A stretch of DNA of 64,000 nucleotides, taken from Paenibacillus hexagrammi (GTDB lineage: Bacteria > Bacillota > Bacilli > Paenibacillales > NBRC-103111). The notes beneath the pieces were generated by a model that saw only the letters and a list, made by a program, of their open reading frames with translations, was not told the DNA's origin and searched no databases. The DNA lies in NCBI RefSeq assembly GCF_021513275.1, contig NZ_CP090978.1:3782001-3846000 (forward strand), written 5' to 3'. Shown here piece after piece: positions 25,103 through 33,804 of this stretch (position 1 is the first letter of the stretch; each line of letters begins with the position of its first letter). The translations under genes were made by a program, and so were the position numbers.

Positions 25103-25126
25103 CGACATCCAATGGCTAGGTTGTCT

Positions 25127-25927
25127 TTACAAGCAATAACGCACAAGGGCATGATGCACACCTTCTTCATTATTAGAAGCTGTAACGGCGTCGGCTGCCT
25201 GCTTGACATCTTCAGGCGAATTGTCCACCGCAATGCCTAGCCCGGCAAAGGCCATCATTTCCAAATCGTTATAGTAGTTGCCGATGGCCATGACTTCATG
25301 TGCATCAATCTCCCACGATGCAGCCAATGCTTTCAGCGCATTGCCCTTGTTCGCTTCCGCGCTCATGACGTCGATAAACAGCTCGCCGGAACGAATCATG
25401 CGAAGATCGCCATACAACTTGCGTTCCGACCAATCCTTTTCCACCAAATCCAGAACTTCAGGCTGGCTGAACAAGGTAAATTTCACAATTGGCATGCCAA
25501 GCTCCGACACATCCGTCACAAGCTTGGGGTTAATGAGAAATTTTTTATACATCGCTTTCTCATACTCACCCAATCGTTCAATGTACATGTTGAAAGGGGT
25601 GCACACATCGAAATGAATGCCCTTTTCTCTCACATCATTGAGCATCGGCTGAATATCATCCAGTGAAAATGAAAATTCATGCAGCAGCGCCTGTCCACGC
25701 TCATCAGCTTGAACCGTAACAGCGCCGTTATGCGTAATCATGGTTCCTTCCAGTCCGAGCTCTTGAAGAATCGGCACTGTACTTGCAGGAGCCCGTCCGG
25801 TGCAAAGCACAATATGACTTCCTGCTTCGTGCACTTCTCGGATCGTCTGAATGGTCTGCTCCGTGAGCCGGTGCTCATCATTCAGCAAGGTTCCGTCTAC
25901 GTCTAATGCGATTAGCTTGTAGGTCAT
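25127..25927 (-). CDS. Cof-type HAD-superfamily phosphatase
   Basis: A 266-residue HAD hydrolase of the Cof subfamily, acting on small phosphorylated metabolites in the cytoplasm. The four HAD motifs are seen: DVDGTLLN (nucleophile Asp) at the N-terminus, VLCTGR, the Lys of EANKGNAL, and GNYYNDLEMM. A large cap domain lies between motifs II and III. GNYYND replaces the more usual GDxxND. AAGGAG stands ten bases before the ATG. Substrate cannot be told. Confidence 0.92.
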   Translation of the reverse strand: MTYKLIALDVDGTLLNDEHRLTEQTIQTIREVHEAGSHIVLCTGRAPASTVPILQELGLEGTMITHNGAVTVQADERGQALLHEFSFSLDDIQPMLNDVREKGIHFDVCTPFNMYIERLGEYEKAMYKKFLINPKLVTDVSELGMPIVKFTLFSQPEVLDLVEKDWSERKLYGDLRMIRSGELFIDVMSAEANKGNALKALAASWEIDAHEVMAIGNYYNDLEMMAFAGLGIAVDNSPEDVKQAADAVTASNNEEGVHHALVRYCL

Positions 25928-26043
25928 CTGGCAATGACTCCTTCCCGAAAACTTTGTTCTCTACTATAGAAAATATTCCATATAAGCATAAATGAAGCCG
26001 GCCGGTAAAGAAGCCGTCTATGCTTTCCGCCGGTCAAATTTCG

Positions 26044-26787
26044 TTATTCATGGACGGATCGTAGGGCTTGCAGCTCTTCTTCCGTCAACTCTCGAGACTG
26101 TCCTAATCTCAGATTGCCATCCAATAAAAGCGGCCCCATCGATATCCGTTTTAGGTACACGACCGTCTTGCCCACGGCCTGAAACATTCGCTTTACCTGA
26201 TGAAACTTACCTTCCATAATCGTAAGCTCAATTTCCGACGGCTCCCCTGCTGCCTCGCTTCCCTGCCGAAGGATACGCAGTTCCCCCGGCAGCGTCTCGT
26301 AGCCGTCATCCAGCGTTACTCCCTGGGCAAATGCATCAATATCCGCCTGTCCTACGCCCCATTCGACCTTGGCGAAATAAGTTTTGGGAACATGCTTGCG
26401 CGGGGAAAGCAAATTGTGGGCAAGCTTGCCATCGTTCGTCAGCAAAAGCAAGCCCTCCGTATCTTTGTCCAGCCTGCCAACCGGAAAAACATCGAAAGCA
26501 GCGTACTCATCATCCAATAAATCTACAACTGTCCGGTCCCGGTTATCCTCTGTAGCAGAGACAACCCCTTGCGGCTTATTCATCATCACATATATAAATT
26601 CCTTATAGGTGACCGGCTCACCGTTCACCGTAATCTCATCCTGCAGCGGATTGACTTGCATGCCGCTGTCCTTGACCTTGGAGCCGTTGACATAAATCGC
26701 TCCGCTTTTGGCGAGACGTTTGAGCTCCGATCTGGTTCCGATCCCCATATGGGATAAAATTTTATCCAATCGCTGTGTCTGCTTCAT
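26044..26787 (-). CDS. RsuA/RluB-family rRNA pseudouridine synthase
   Basis: 247 residues. An S4 RNA-binding domain (RLDKILSHMGIGTRSELKRL) is followed by the catalytic domain with the conserved GRLDKDTEGLLLLTNDG motif holding the nucleophilic Asp, and the C-terminal EGKFHQVKRMFQAVG. This matches the RsuA type (16S rRNA U516) better than RluB by length. The gene begins 6 bases after the RsmF-like gene on the same strand, making a two-gene rRNA-modification operon. Confidence 0.92.
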   Translation of the reverse strand: MKQTQRLDKILSHMGIGTRSELKRLAKSGAIYVNGSKVKDSGMQVNPLQDEITVNGEPVTYKEFIYVMMNKPQGVVSATEDNRDRTVVDLLDDEYAAFDVFPVGRLDKDTEGLLLLTNDGKLAHNLLSPRKHVPKTYFAKVEWGVGQADIDAFAQGVTLDDGYETLPGELRILRQGSEAAGEPSEIELTIMEGKFHQVKRMFQAVGKTVVYLKRISMGPLLLDGNLRLGQSRELTEEELQALRSVHE

Positions 26788-26793
26788 GGCTTC

Positions 26794-28314
26794 TTACGTC
26801 CACCTCCAACCCGGCGGGTACTCATTCTTGAGCATGCCGTCGTTCCATTTTCCCCAGCCGACAGGATGACCGTCTATACCAACGAGGCAGTACCCCTTGG
26901 CCGAGCCGCTTCCTGCCGGGTCGCGGACAATCTCGCTCTCCGCGACCTCCAGCGTCTCGCCCTTCAAGTAGCGAAGGGCGCGCCCGTCCTGGATCGCGAA
27001 GCTCAGCGCCCGCTTCGCTTCGCTCATGCGCAGTCCCATGGCTAGCGCATGGGACGGCTCAAATCGGCCGCGGTGCAGCGCGCCGATGTACCAGCCCGGC
27101 CGCACGACCTTCAGTCCGTGCAGCTCGGGCAAGCCCGCCGGCGACGCGTACGCGTGCTCGCCGTAGCAAACCAGCTGCGCGGCGCCGTAAGGCTCGCCGC
27201 GCAGCAGCTCCTTCTCGAACGCGCGCAGCGGTTCGAGGCTCACGGCCGCGCGCGGAGGCTCCGCGCGGCCCTTGCCCTGGCGCAGCGCCTCGCGGCCGCT
27301 GCGCTTGCCTGCCGCCGGCGGCTGCGCAGCCGCAGCGGCGGGTCTTTCATCCGCGGCACGGCCGGCGGATGCGGGTGCGCGCCGCAGCACCGCGGCGAAG
27401 TGGCCCTCGCCCTTCAGGCGATGGGGCCACAGCCGCGCCGTGCCGGCGACGGCTTCTACGGCGCGCGGCGAGAACGCGCACGGGTCGACCCAGGGCGCCC
27501 GCAGCCAATCCGGACGGCCCGGCTCAAAATCGCGGACGGGCACGACCTCGAATTCCTCATGCCCGTCCAAAAAGGCGGCAATCTGCGCCTCATTCTCCTC
27601 CGGAGAGAAGGTGCAGGTGGAGTAGACAATCCTGCCGCCCGGGGCCAGCATCTGAGCTGCCTGAACAAGCAGTTCCCGCTGCATCAGGGAGCACTGCTCC
27701 ACCGAATGCCGCTCCCAAGAAGACATCATGTCTTCTTCCTTACGGAACATCCCTTCCCCGGAGCAAGGGCCGTCAATCAAAATTTTATCAAAATAACCGC
27801 GGAACACAGGAATCATTCGTTCCGGCTTTTCATTCAGTACAACGGCATTACGGACGCCGAACAGCTCCAAATTTTTCACAAGCGCTTTAACCCGGTCCGA
27901 ATGGTTGTCATTGACGACAAGCACACCTTCTCCTTGAAGCTTCGCGGCAATTTGGGTGGATTTTCCTCCCGGCGCAGCGCACAGATCCAGCACACGCTCT
28001 CCAGGCTTCACATCCAGTAATTGAACGGGCGCCATCGCACTCGGTTCTTGTATATAGTAAAGACCCGCATGATAGTAGGGATGCTTGCCGGGTCTTACAC
28101 CTTCTTCATAATAGAAGCCTTCCGGCGCCCAAGGTACGGGCTGGATGGCAAACGTGGCACATTGCTTAAAATCCTCTATGCTGATCTTGGCCGTATTGAC
28201 TCGAATGCCGAATGCTCTCGGCTGGTCGTAGGAAGCCATGAATGGCTCTATCTGATCCGTGCCCAGCAGATCATTCATTTTCTCTACAAATGCGGCAGGA
28301 AGCTTGCTGCTCAT
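26794..28314 (-). CDS. RsmF-like rRNA (cytosine-5) methyltransferase, second paralogue
   Basis: 506 residues with the same motifs as the protein at 17451: LDLCAAPGGKSTQIAAKL, LIDGPCSGEGMFRKE and VYSTCTFSPEENEA, and a C-terminus ending VGWGKWNDGMLKNEYPPGW. It differs by a long Ala/Arg/Pro-rich linker (about residues 310-375, e.g. RPAAAAAQPPAAGKR) coded by markedly GC-rich DNA (about 27030-27520). The start ATG at 28312-28314 follows AAAGGAAAG. The pair may target different rRNA cytosines. It heads an operon with the RsuA-like synthase. Confidence 0.9.
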   Translation of the reverse strand: MSSKLPAAFVEKMNDLLGTDQIEPFMASYDQPRAFGIRVNTAKISIEDFKQCATFAIQPVPWAPEGFYYEEGVRPGKHPYYHAGLYYIQEPSAMAPVQLLDVKPGERVLDLCAAPGGKSTQIAAKLQGEGVLVVNDNHSDRVKALVKNLELFGVRNAVVLNEKPERMIPVFRGYFDKILIDGPCSGEGMFRKEEDMMSSWERHSVEQCSLMQRELLVQAAQMLAPGGRIVYSTCTFSPEENEAQIAAFLDGHEEFEVVPVRDFEPGRPDWLRAPWVDPCAFSPRAVEAVAGTARLWPHRLKGEGHFAAVLRRAPASAGRAADERPAAAAAQPPAAGKRSGREALRQGKGRAEPPRAAVSLEPLRAFEKELLRGEPYGAAQLVCYGEHAYASPAGLPELHGLKVVRPGWYIGALHRGRFEPSHALAMGLRMSEAKRALSFAIQDGRALRYLKGETLEVAESEIVRDPAGSGSAKGYCLVGIDGHPVGWGKWNDGMLKNEYPPGWRWT

Positions 28315-28466
28315 GATTTCATCTTTCCTTTGCTACGGGCGTTCTCCCCTAATCTAACGGTATTATAGCCGACTTGTCACCAAACAGCCAATTATTTTCA
28401 AAAATCGCACAGGATATGCTATTCTACTAATAGAATCTATCCACAAAGATATATAAAAAGAGGTGT

Positions 28467-28982
28467 ATGATGAAAAAGCTCCTTATTTACTTGGGGATTG
28501 TTGTCGTACTGTTCGGAGGTCTCTACTTCGTTAACAGGCAGTCCAGCCAGTCTGCCGACAAAGATTATCCTTATAATCCATACGGTGTATCCGTCAGCCA
28601 GCTTCATCCCGAAACCGTCAAGCAGCTGAATGATCCGAATTATCAAAACGTCATTGTTCCAAAAGACTTGGATCAAAGACTGAAAAATAAGGAATCCTTT
28701 TTCCAATATTTTTATTCCTCCACCTGTCCGCATTGTAAGGTGACCACGCCGGTCCTCGTTCCAATGGAAAAAGAGTTGGGCATTGACGTGAAGGAATTCA
28801 ATCTTCAGGAGTATAAAGACGGCTGGCAGAAGTATAACATTGAAGTAACACCGACGCTCGTCTATTACAAAGACGGAGTGGAGGTTGAGCGTATGGAAGG
28901 CGGCATTCCCGAGAGCGACCCATCCGTAGGCAACAAACCGGAACAGTATAAAGCCTTTTTCGAAAAATATAAGACGAAGTAA
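28467..28982 (+). CDS. Membrane-anchored thioredoxin-like protein (CPHC)
   Basis: A 171-residue protein with an N-terminal membrane segment (LLIYLGIVVVLFGGLYFV) and an outside thioredoxin fold with active site SSTCPHCKV and the cis-Pro in VTPTLVYY. CPHC is the DsbA-like rather than the reducing WCGPC type, suggesting an oxidase or isomerase role at the outer membrane face. AGAGG precedes two adjacent ATG codons (28467 and 28470), either of which could be used. Monocistronic, with its terminator at 28989. Confidence 0.88.
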   Translation: MMKKLLIYLGIVVVLFGGLYFVNRQSSQSADKDYPYNPYGVSVSQLHPETVKQLNDPNYQNVIVPKDLDQRLKNKESFFQYFYSSTCPHCKVTTPVLVPMEKELGIDVKEFNLQEYKDGWQKYNIEVTPTLVYYKDGVEVERMEGGIPESDPSVGNKPEQYKAFFEKYKTK

Positions 28983-28988
28983 ACGGTT

Positions 28989-29035
28989 AAAATCCCCGAT
29001 GCGCGCTGACAACATCAGCTCGAATAGGGGATTTT
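28989..29035. terminator. Bidirectional terminator
   Basis: AAAATCCCC (28989-28997) pairs with GGGGATTTT (29027-29035); an inner GCTGA/TCAGC adds to the stem. It serves the thioredoxin-like gene and the convergent response-regulator gene. Confidence 0.8.
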
Positions 29036-29039
29036 CCTC

Positions 29040-29711
29040 TTATAAATAACTATCCGATTCGCCTTGATCCGGACGCGACTCTTTGACTAGTCGAATCGCT
29101 TCCTTGCGGTCAGCCACTTGAAGCTTGTTGAGAATGTTGGTTACATAGTTGGAGACCGTTTTCCCGCTCAGCTCCAGCTTCTGCGCAATTTGAGCATTCG
29201 TGGCGCCATCCGCCATCAAATAAAGAACCTCCCGCTCCCTTTGCGCAAGCTGCGGAAACATCTCCTCCCGAGCCGCCGGGCGAGGCATCGCAAAGTATTC
29301 AATCATACGGGAAGCAATCCCGCTGCTGAATATGGCCTCCCCGCTTCCCACTGCCCGGATGGCCCTGAGCAGCTCGTCCTTTTCCGCATCCTTCAGTACA
29401 TATCCCCTAGCTCCCGCACGCATAGCTGTGAATACGGAGGTATCGTCCTGGAACATCGTTAAAATTAGAATTTGAACGCCAAGATTGGCACTGACAATCC
29501 GTTTGGTTGCTTCAATTCCATTCATGCCCGGCATTCGTATATCCATCAAGATGACATCCGGCTGCAGCTCGGCCGCCATCCGAACGGCTTCTTCTCCGTT
29601 AGAAGCCTCTCCTACAATCTCCAGATCGGGAATGGTGCTGAACAGTGTGCTCACACCGTGTCTAAACAGCGGATGATCGTCAGCGATCACAAGCCTTAGT
29701 TGTTTCATCAT
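29040..29711 (-). CDS. NarL/LuxR-family response regulator
   Basis: 223 residues. The receiver has the acidic pair in IADDHPLFRHG and the phosphorylation Asp in VILMDIRMPGMNG. The C-terminal LuxR HTH reads LAQREREVLYLMADGATN and AQIAQKLELSGKTVSNYVTN. GGAGGAG precedes ATGATG (29706-29711). It directly follows and pairs with the large kinase gene (11 bases apart). Confidence 0.94.
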   Translation of the reverse strand: MMKQLRLVIADDHPLFRHGVSTLFSTIPDLEIVGEASNGEEAVRMAAELQPDVILMDIRMPGMNGIEATKRIVSANLGVQILILTMFQDDTSVFTAMRAGARGYVLKDAEKDELLRAIRAVGSGEAIFSSGIASRMIEYFAMPRPAAREEMFPQLAQREREVLYLMADGATNAQIAQKLELSGKTVSNYVTNILNKLQVADRKEAIRLVKESRPDQGESDSYL

Positions 29712-29722
29712 TACTCCTCCAA

Positions 29723-31831
29723 TTACTCATTCGTTGGCAATGCAGCCATCAGCTTTGTACCGCCCTGCGGAAGGCTCTCGATATGAAAACTTCCCCCGAG
29801 CTCCTCAGCGCGCTCTCTCATTGAAGCTAACCCTATTCCACCAGTCGAACCCCGATTCTCCGCCGGACGAAGCCCCCTGCCGTTATCTGTGATTTCCAGG
29901 GTAAGCTGTGCTCGTTCTTCATTATGCTGTACCACGACATGGCAATGAGTAGCCCCAGAATGACGAACGACATTCACGATCCCTTCCGTCGCGATCCGAT
30001 ACGCCGCAACCTCTACGGCTGCAGGCAATTCCGCTAATCGGTCAGGCGCATCTAATTCGATGTGAAGCCCTTGCAAATGGCCCCCTTGCTGGAAGCGCTG
30101 AAACGGAGAGATGACATCGTTGATCCGTTCACGAATCGCTCCAATCAGTCCCAGCTCATCAAGAGCGGGCGGTCTCAAATTATGCACCAAGCTGCGAACC
30201 TCAGATACTGTGCTTCTAATCGTTGTCCTAAGCTCAGCTAATATGCCTTTGGAAGTAGCAGGATCGGATTCCAGCAGTTCCTCAGCTGCTGCCGTAGTGA
30301 AAGCGAGCGCCGCCAGGCGGGGAGCCAAGTCGTCATGCAAGTTGCTGCGGAGCCTTCTTCTTTCTTCTTCCCGGGCCAGCACCAATCTTTCTCTCGACTC
30401 CTGCAAATCCTCAGCCAGCAGCTTCACATCCAGCGATATTTTCACACTGTTTACAATGGTTGCCGCCTGATGCATGAGCGTCTCCAAAAAGCTTCGGTCG
30501 GAAGCCGTGAATGTCTCTCCAGGTCCCCTAGGGGCTAACAAGAGCTTCGCAACTTGCTCGCCCTGATGAACAACCCCATATTCGTGGCAATCCGGTTGAG
30601 GCGATCCGTCTTCAATCTGAACAATCCCCCGGTTGCCCTGCGTCAAAAGCAGACTTGCATAAGGCAGTCGCAGCGCCTCTTTTATGGTACGAACAACCAG
30701 TCTCAAGACTTCTTCCGGAGGCATAGGCTCCTCCAGCTTTTTACCAAGCTTTACGAGCACCGATTGCGGGTCATCCTGCTCACCGTACATCAGCCTGTTG
30801 ATCCAGCGCTGCAGCTTCGCTTTGACGGGCGCGAACATGACAGCGACAATGCCCGTAGCGACAACTGAAGCAAACCAATGATGCTGTCCGTTCAGCAGCT
30901 TGCTGAAGTAGCCTATGCTAAGCGCATACACTCCGACCACACAAGCAGTCAGGATCCCGTACACCAAAGTTCGGTTCATCAGAGGATCTATATCCCACAG
31001 CCTGTGCTTGAGGATCGCCATCATCAGCGTTACCGCAATAATCAGCATCGAGAAGTGGATGCATACTTCCATGAGATAGGTTAAATACGGGTCCGAATCA
31101 AATGCCGATTGCCAAATGATATAGATGATCGTGAAGCCGAGAAGGCCGGACAACGAAACGACAAGTCCATACACGACCCATTTGGTCTGCTGTCGCTCGA
31201 GGGGCTTCATCTCTCTTTTATAACGGTAGATTTGAACGCCGATTAGACAGGAAGCCCACCCAAACAGCCACACAAACATGAGAATTTGTGACCAATATTG
31301 AATGTCCAAGATCGTACCCGGAGCCAACATGCCCGGAACTCTTACCCCAATGACCAAGAACGCTGCGATCATCGACCATTTGGGAACGAACTTCCCAGTT
31401 GGGAACATGAAGAAAAACAGAATAAATGCAGCAAAGCCCAACCCTTCAATGATACGAAACGGATAGGTCAACCACGGATACTGCATCAGAGCTGAGGTTA
31501 TCGGTGTGAACGTCGTCCCGAGAGACATCAGCATCATCGTACCGAGTAAGCCAAGCCACTCGTTCGGCTTTTTGTAATAAATGAGCATGCCTGCTAGCAC
31601 GTAGACGAAGCCGAATACCGCATAAATCACTTCATAACTGAATGCGTACTGACCAGGAGTAACATGATGAGCGGCCAACCAACCTGCTGGTGGAGGAGGC
31701 ACGTAGAAAGATTGACAAGGCTGCAAGCTGCAATAATCTCTTAACTGGGTATAAAAGGTTGGAATACTGGCGGCAAATAATGCTAACGCAGATAGTCCGA
31801 TTACTGCGGTTAAGATACGAAATAGGTTCAC
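29723..31831 (-). CDS. Multi-pass sensor histidine kinase (HisKA_3 type)
   Basis: 702 residues, GTG start. The first ~330 residues hold about eight membrane helices, with an outside loop after helix 1 containing CSLQPCQSFYVPPPP. Then follow a GAF-like region (~350-470), a HisKA_3 dimerisation box with phospho-acceptor His in EERRRLRSNLHDDLAPRL, and the ATPase domain (VNVVRHSGATHCHV, LEITDNGRGL, GGIGLASMRERA). The paired NarL-type regulator follows at once. A membrane protein gene is divergent at 32052 and could be a target or signal partner; that is inferred from position only. Confidence 0.9.
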   Translation of the reverse strand: MNLFRILTAVIGLSALALFAASIPTFYTQLRDYCSLQPCQSFYVPPPPAGWLAAHHVTPGQYAFSYEVIYAVFGFVYVLAGMLIYYKKPNEWLGLLGTMMLMSLGTTFTPITSALMQYPWLTYPFRIIEGLGFAAFILFFFMFPTGKFVPKWSMIAAFLVIGVRVPGMLAPGTILDIQYWSQILMFVWLFGWASCLIGVQIYRYKREMKPLERQQTKWVVYGLVVSLSGLLGFTIIYIIWQSAFDSDPYLTYLMEVCIHFSMLIIAVTLMMAILKHRLWDIDPLMNRTLVYGILTACVVGVYALSIGYFSKLLNGQHHWFASVVATGIVAVMFAPVKAKLQRWINRLMYGEQDDPQSVLVKLGKKLEEPMPPEEVLRLVVRTIKEALRLPYASLLLTQGNRGIVQIEDGSPQPDCHEYGVVHQGEQVAKLLLAPRGPGETFTASDRSFLETLMHQAATIVNSVKISLDVKLLAEDLQESRERLVLAREEERRRLRSNLHDDLAPRLAALAFTTAAAEELLESDPATSKGILAELRTTIRSTVSEVRSLVHNLRPPALDELGLIGAIRERINDVISPFQRFQQGGHLQGLHIELDAPDRLAELPAAVEVAAYRIATEGIVNVVRHSGATHCHVVVQHNEERAQLTLEITDNGRGLRPAENRGSTGGIGLASMRERAEELGGSFHIESLPQGGTKLMAALPTNE

Positions 31832-32051
31832 GGTTTGGATGCTCCGTTTCTCAGCATAGTGAATATGAATGAAAAAATTATAACAGCCGCCTTATAGCAG
31901 CGTAAATGGATTTTCCCTGCCGTGAGTCAATTTCCCAAACCTTTTCCCAGCCTTTGGGATGCGCTGCCTCTTCCTACCGGGAGTGGTCTGCCTGCTATGA
32001 TAATGATAACAAAGCACGCTGTTCTGCAGGGAACGGCAAAAGGAGGACATT

Positions 32052-32750
32052 ATGCATCTTACATTACCCAAAGGGTTCTTGCGTTTCTCGGGCTGGGCGC
32101 TCTTTCTTGGCGGTATACTCGGGGTTATCGGGCAAATTCTTCATGCAGGCGATGTGCCCGAATCAGTCGCAGCCATTCCCTCGTTTCTCAAGCAAGCCGT
32201 TAGCATTCACGTTATGCTCGCCTTCTCCTCCACTTTTCTTCTCATGGGTCTGCCAGGACTTTTTTTACGGCAATCCCAAGGTCTTCGAGTGTGGGGCTGG
32301 GTCGGACTGCCGCTGCTCTTCATCGGCATGATGTTCGAAATTTTCCACGGTCCTGTCCAAATTCTTGCCTACCTTATTCTATTTGGCTCCATCCACGATG
32401 ATGCGGCGCTTAAACTCGTATCCGATCAAATCAACAATTTGAGCGTCGACCAATACCCGCTGCAGCTGCTGGTACTGATCCCCATCCTGCCCTGTATTTT
32501 GATCGGTCTACTCCTAACCGGCCTCTCCTCGCTCAAAGCGCGCATCCTGCCCAAAGGCCCCGGCATCCTAGCTCTCGTTGTTCTTGCTTTACTCATCATC
32601 GGGCGCTTTATTCCGCTGCAAATCTTCGATTATTCGTTTTCCCTCATCCACCTCGTCTACATCTGGTTCGGCGCGACCCTCGCCTTCGAATCTTCTTCGC
32701 GAACCTCCTCCTCCTCATCCTCTTCCTCGATTTCCGGTGAGCAAGCATAA
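32052..32750 (+). CDS. Six-helix membrane protein of unknown function
   Basis: 232 residues. Six hydrophobic segments are visible (e.g. FSGWALFLGGILGVIGQIL, VWGWVGLPLLFIGMMF, LLVLIPILPCILIGLLL, ILALVVLALLIIG). The C-terminal tail is a run of Ser residues ending SGEQA. AGGAGG stands five bases before the ATG. No family is recognised. It is divergent from the kinase at 31831 with about 220 bases between, which hold both promoters. Confidence 0.8.
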   Translation: MHLTLPKGFLRFSGWALFLGGILGVIGQILHAGDVPESVAAIPSFLKQAVSIHVMLAFSSTFLLMGLPGLFLRQSQGLRVWGWVGLPLLFIGMMFEIFHGPVQILAYLILFGSIHDDAALKLVSDQINNLSVDQYPLQLLVLIPILPCILIGLLLTGLSSLKARILPKGPGILALVVLALLIIGRFIPLQIFDYSFSLIHLVYIWFGATLAFESSSRTSSSSSSSSISGEQA

Positions 32751-32762
32751 TCGCTCTCTGCG

Positions 32763-32801
32763 CAAAAAAAAACTGGTTCCGTAAACATCTACGGGACCAG
32801 T
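32763..32801 (-). terminator. Terminator of the SDR gene
   Basis: On the minus strand a 12-bp stem with one mismatch (32772-32783 with 32790-32801) is followed by nine T residues. Confidence 0.85.
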
Positions 32802-32827
32802 TACACAACGAATCCATGATTAAAAAA

Positions 32828-33622
32828 TTAAAAAATTGTAGGTACCATCCCCCCATCCATGCGAATAGGAGAACCCTTAAATGCGGAGGCATACGGACTA
32901 CATATGAATGAAGCCAGTCTGCCTATTTCAAAGGGCTTAATAAATCGCTGTAACTCGGATTGAGGGAGATTTGCAGTCATAAATGTTTTCTCTTTCTCAG
33001 AAAATTCCATATCATTAGGAAACAAACTATCAATGATTTTATATACATTTTCGGTAAGCGTTGGTCCCGGCATGATCGTGTTGGATGTAACTTCCGTTCC
33101 TATCGTTAATTTAGATAAGCTTTTTGACAGAGACAATAACATGGATTTGGTTATACAATACTGAGGCATTTGCCCTGAGGGCATAATCGCTTCTTCACTT
33201 GCAATAAAGATGATTCGTCCATAATTATTCTTCAGCATTTTAGGCAAATAGTATTTGGTTAATCCATTTGCAGCAAGGACGTTCGTTCGGAAATAGGTTT
33301 CCCATACTTCATCATCAACATCTTCATAAGACATGATTTCATAAATCCCCATATTGTTAACCAGAATATCGACATAGGGATATTTCTCAAACAAAGCTTC
33401 CCTTTGCAGCGTATCCACGATATCGCCTGATGCATTCAGAGGATTGGTAGACGGGAACTCCGATTTCAGTTCATTTACCACTCGTTCTACCTCTTCATGA
33501 CTCCGTCCATTAACAAGGACATTAACACCTTCTCTGGCAAGCTCAATGGCAATTGCTTTTCCTATGCCTCTGGTCGATCCGGTCACTAAAGCTGTTTTGT
33601 ACCTTAATCCCATATCCATCAT
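32828..33622 (-). CDS. Short-chain dehydrogenase/reductase
   Basis: 264 residues, classical SDR. The N-terminus has the nucleotide-binding TGSTRGIGKAIA, followed by NGRSHEEVE and the NNMGIYE variant of the NNAG motif. The catalytic Ser is in FIASEEAIMPSG, with Tyr and Lys in YCITKSM. The Arg in NGRS suggests NADP(H) preference. GGGAG stands six bases before the ATG at 33620-33622. Base composition is more AT-rich than most neighbours. The disrupted AraC-type gene just upstream on the same strand may have been its regulator. Substrate unknown. Confidence 0.9.
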   Translation of the reverse strand: MMDMGLRYKTALVTGSTRGIGKAIAIELAREGVNVLVNGRSHEEVERVVNELKSEFPSTNPLNASGDIVDTLQREALFEKYPYVDILVNNMGIYEIMSYEDVDDEVWETYFRTNVLAANGLTKYYLPKMLKNNYGRIIFIASEEAIMPSGQMPQYCITKSMLLSLSKSLSKLTIGTEVTSNTIMPGPTLTENVYKIIDSLFPNDMEFSEKEKTFMTANLPQSELQRFIKPFEIGRLASFICSPYASAFKGSPIRMDGGMVPTIF

Positions 33623-33804
33623 ATATATCTCCCTTTGATGTCATTCACGGCAAGCACTGCCGATAGAGAGTATATTACTTTGTATGGATCAATCAGTAAC
33701 TAGCGTAAAGCGCCAAACTTCTTGTTTAACCCGCCAAATCATGAACCGTAGGAATTGTTAGCCATTCATAGACCTAATTAAATTAGAATTCAAGAACACG
33801 GCAG

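Noticed and set aside
24955..25110. Possible CRISPR array
   Set aside because: The 37-base units are directly contiguous with no spacers and differ in a graded way, so this is a tandem minisatellite. No cas genes are present.
24797..25233. Minus-strand open frames covering the 37-bp repeats (SGQPADPTLPSHV-type peptides)
   Set aside because: They overlap the terminator and the end of the HAD gene, have no ribosome site, and the unit length is not a multiple of three, so the frame is not kept across units.
26000..26043. Terminator after the RsuA-like gene
   Set aside because: The GC-rich repeats (CCGGC/GCCGG) can pair over only five bases with a long loop, and no T run follows.
27049..28020. 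323-codon plus-strand open frame
   Set aside because: It lies antisense within the GC-rich methyltransferase gene, lacks a ribosome site and shows low-complexity Arg/Ala composition; it is a shadow of the real gene.
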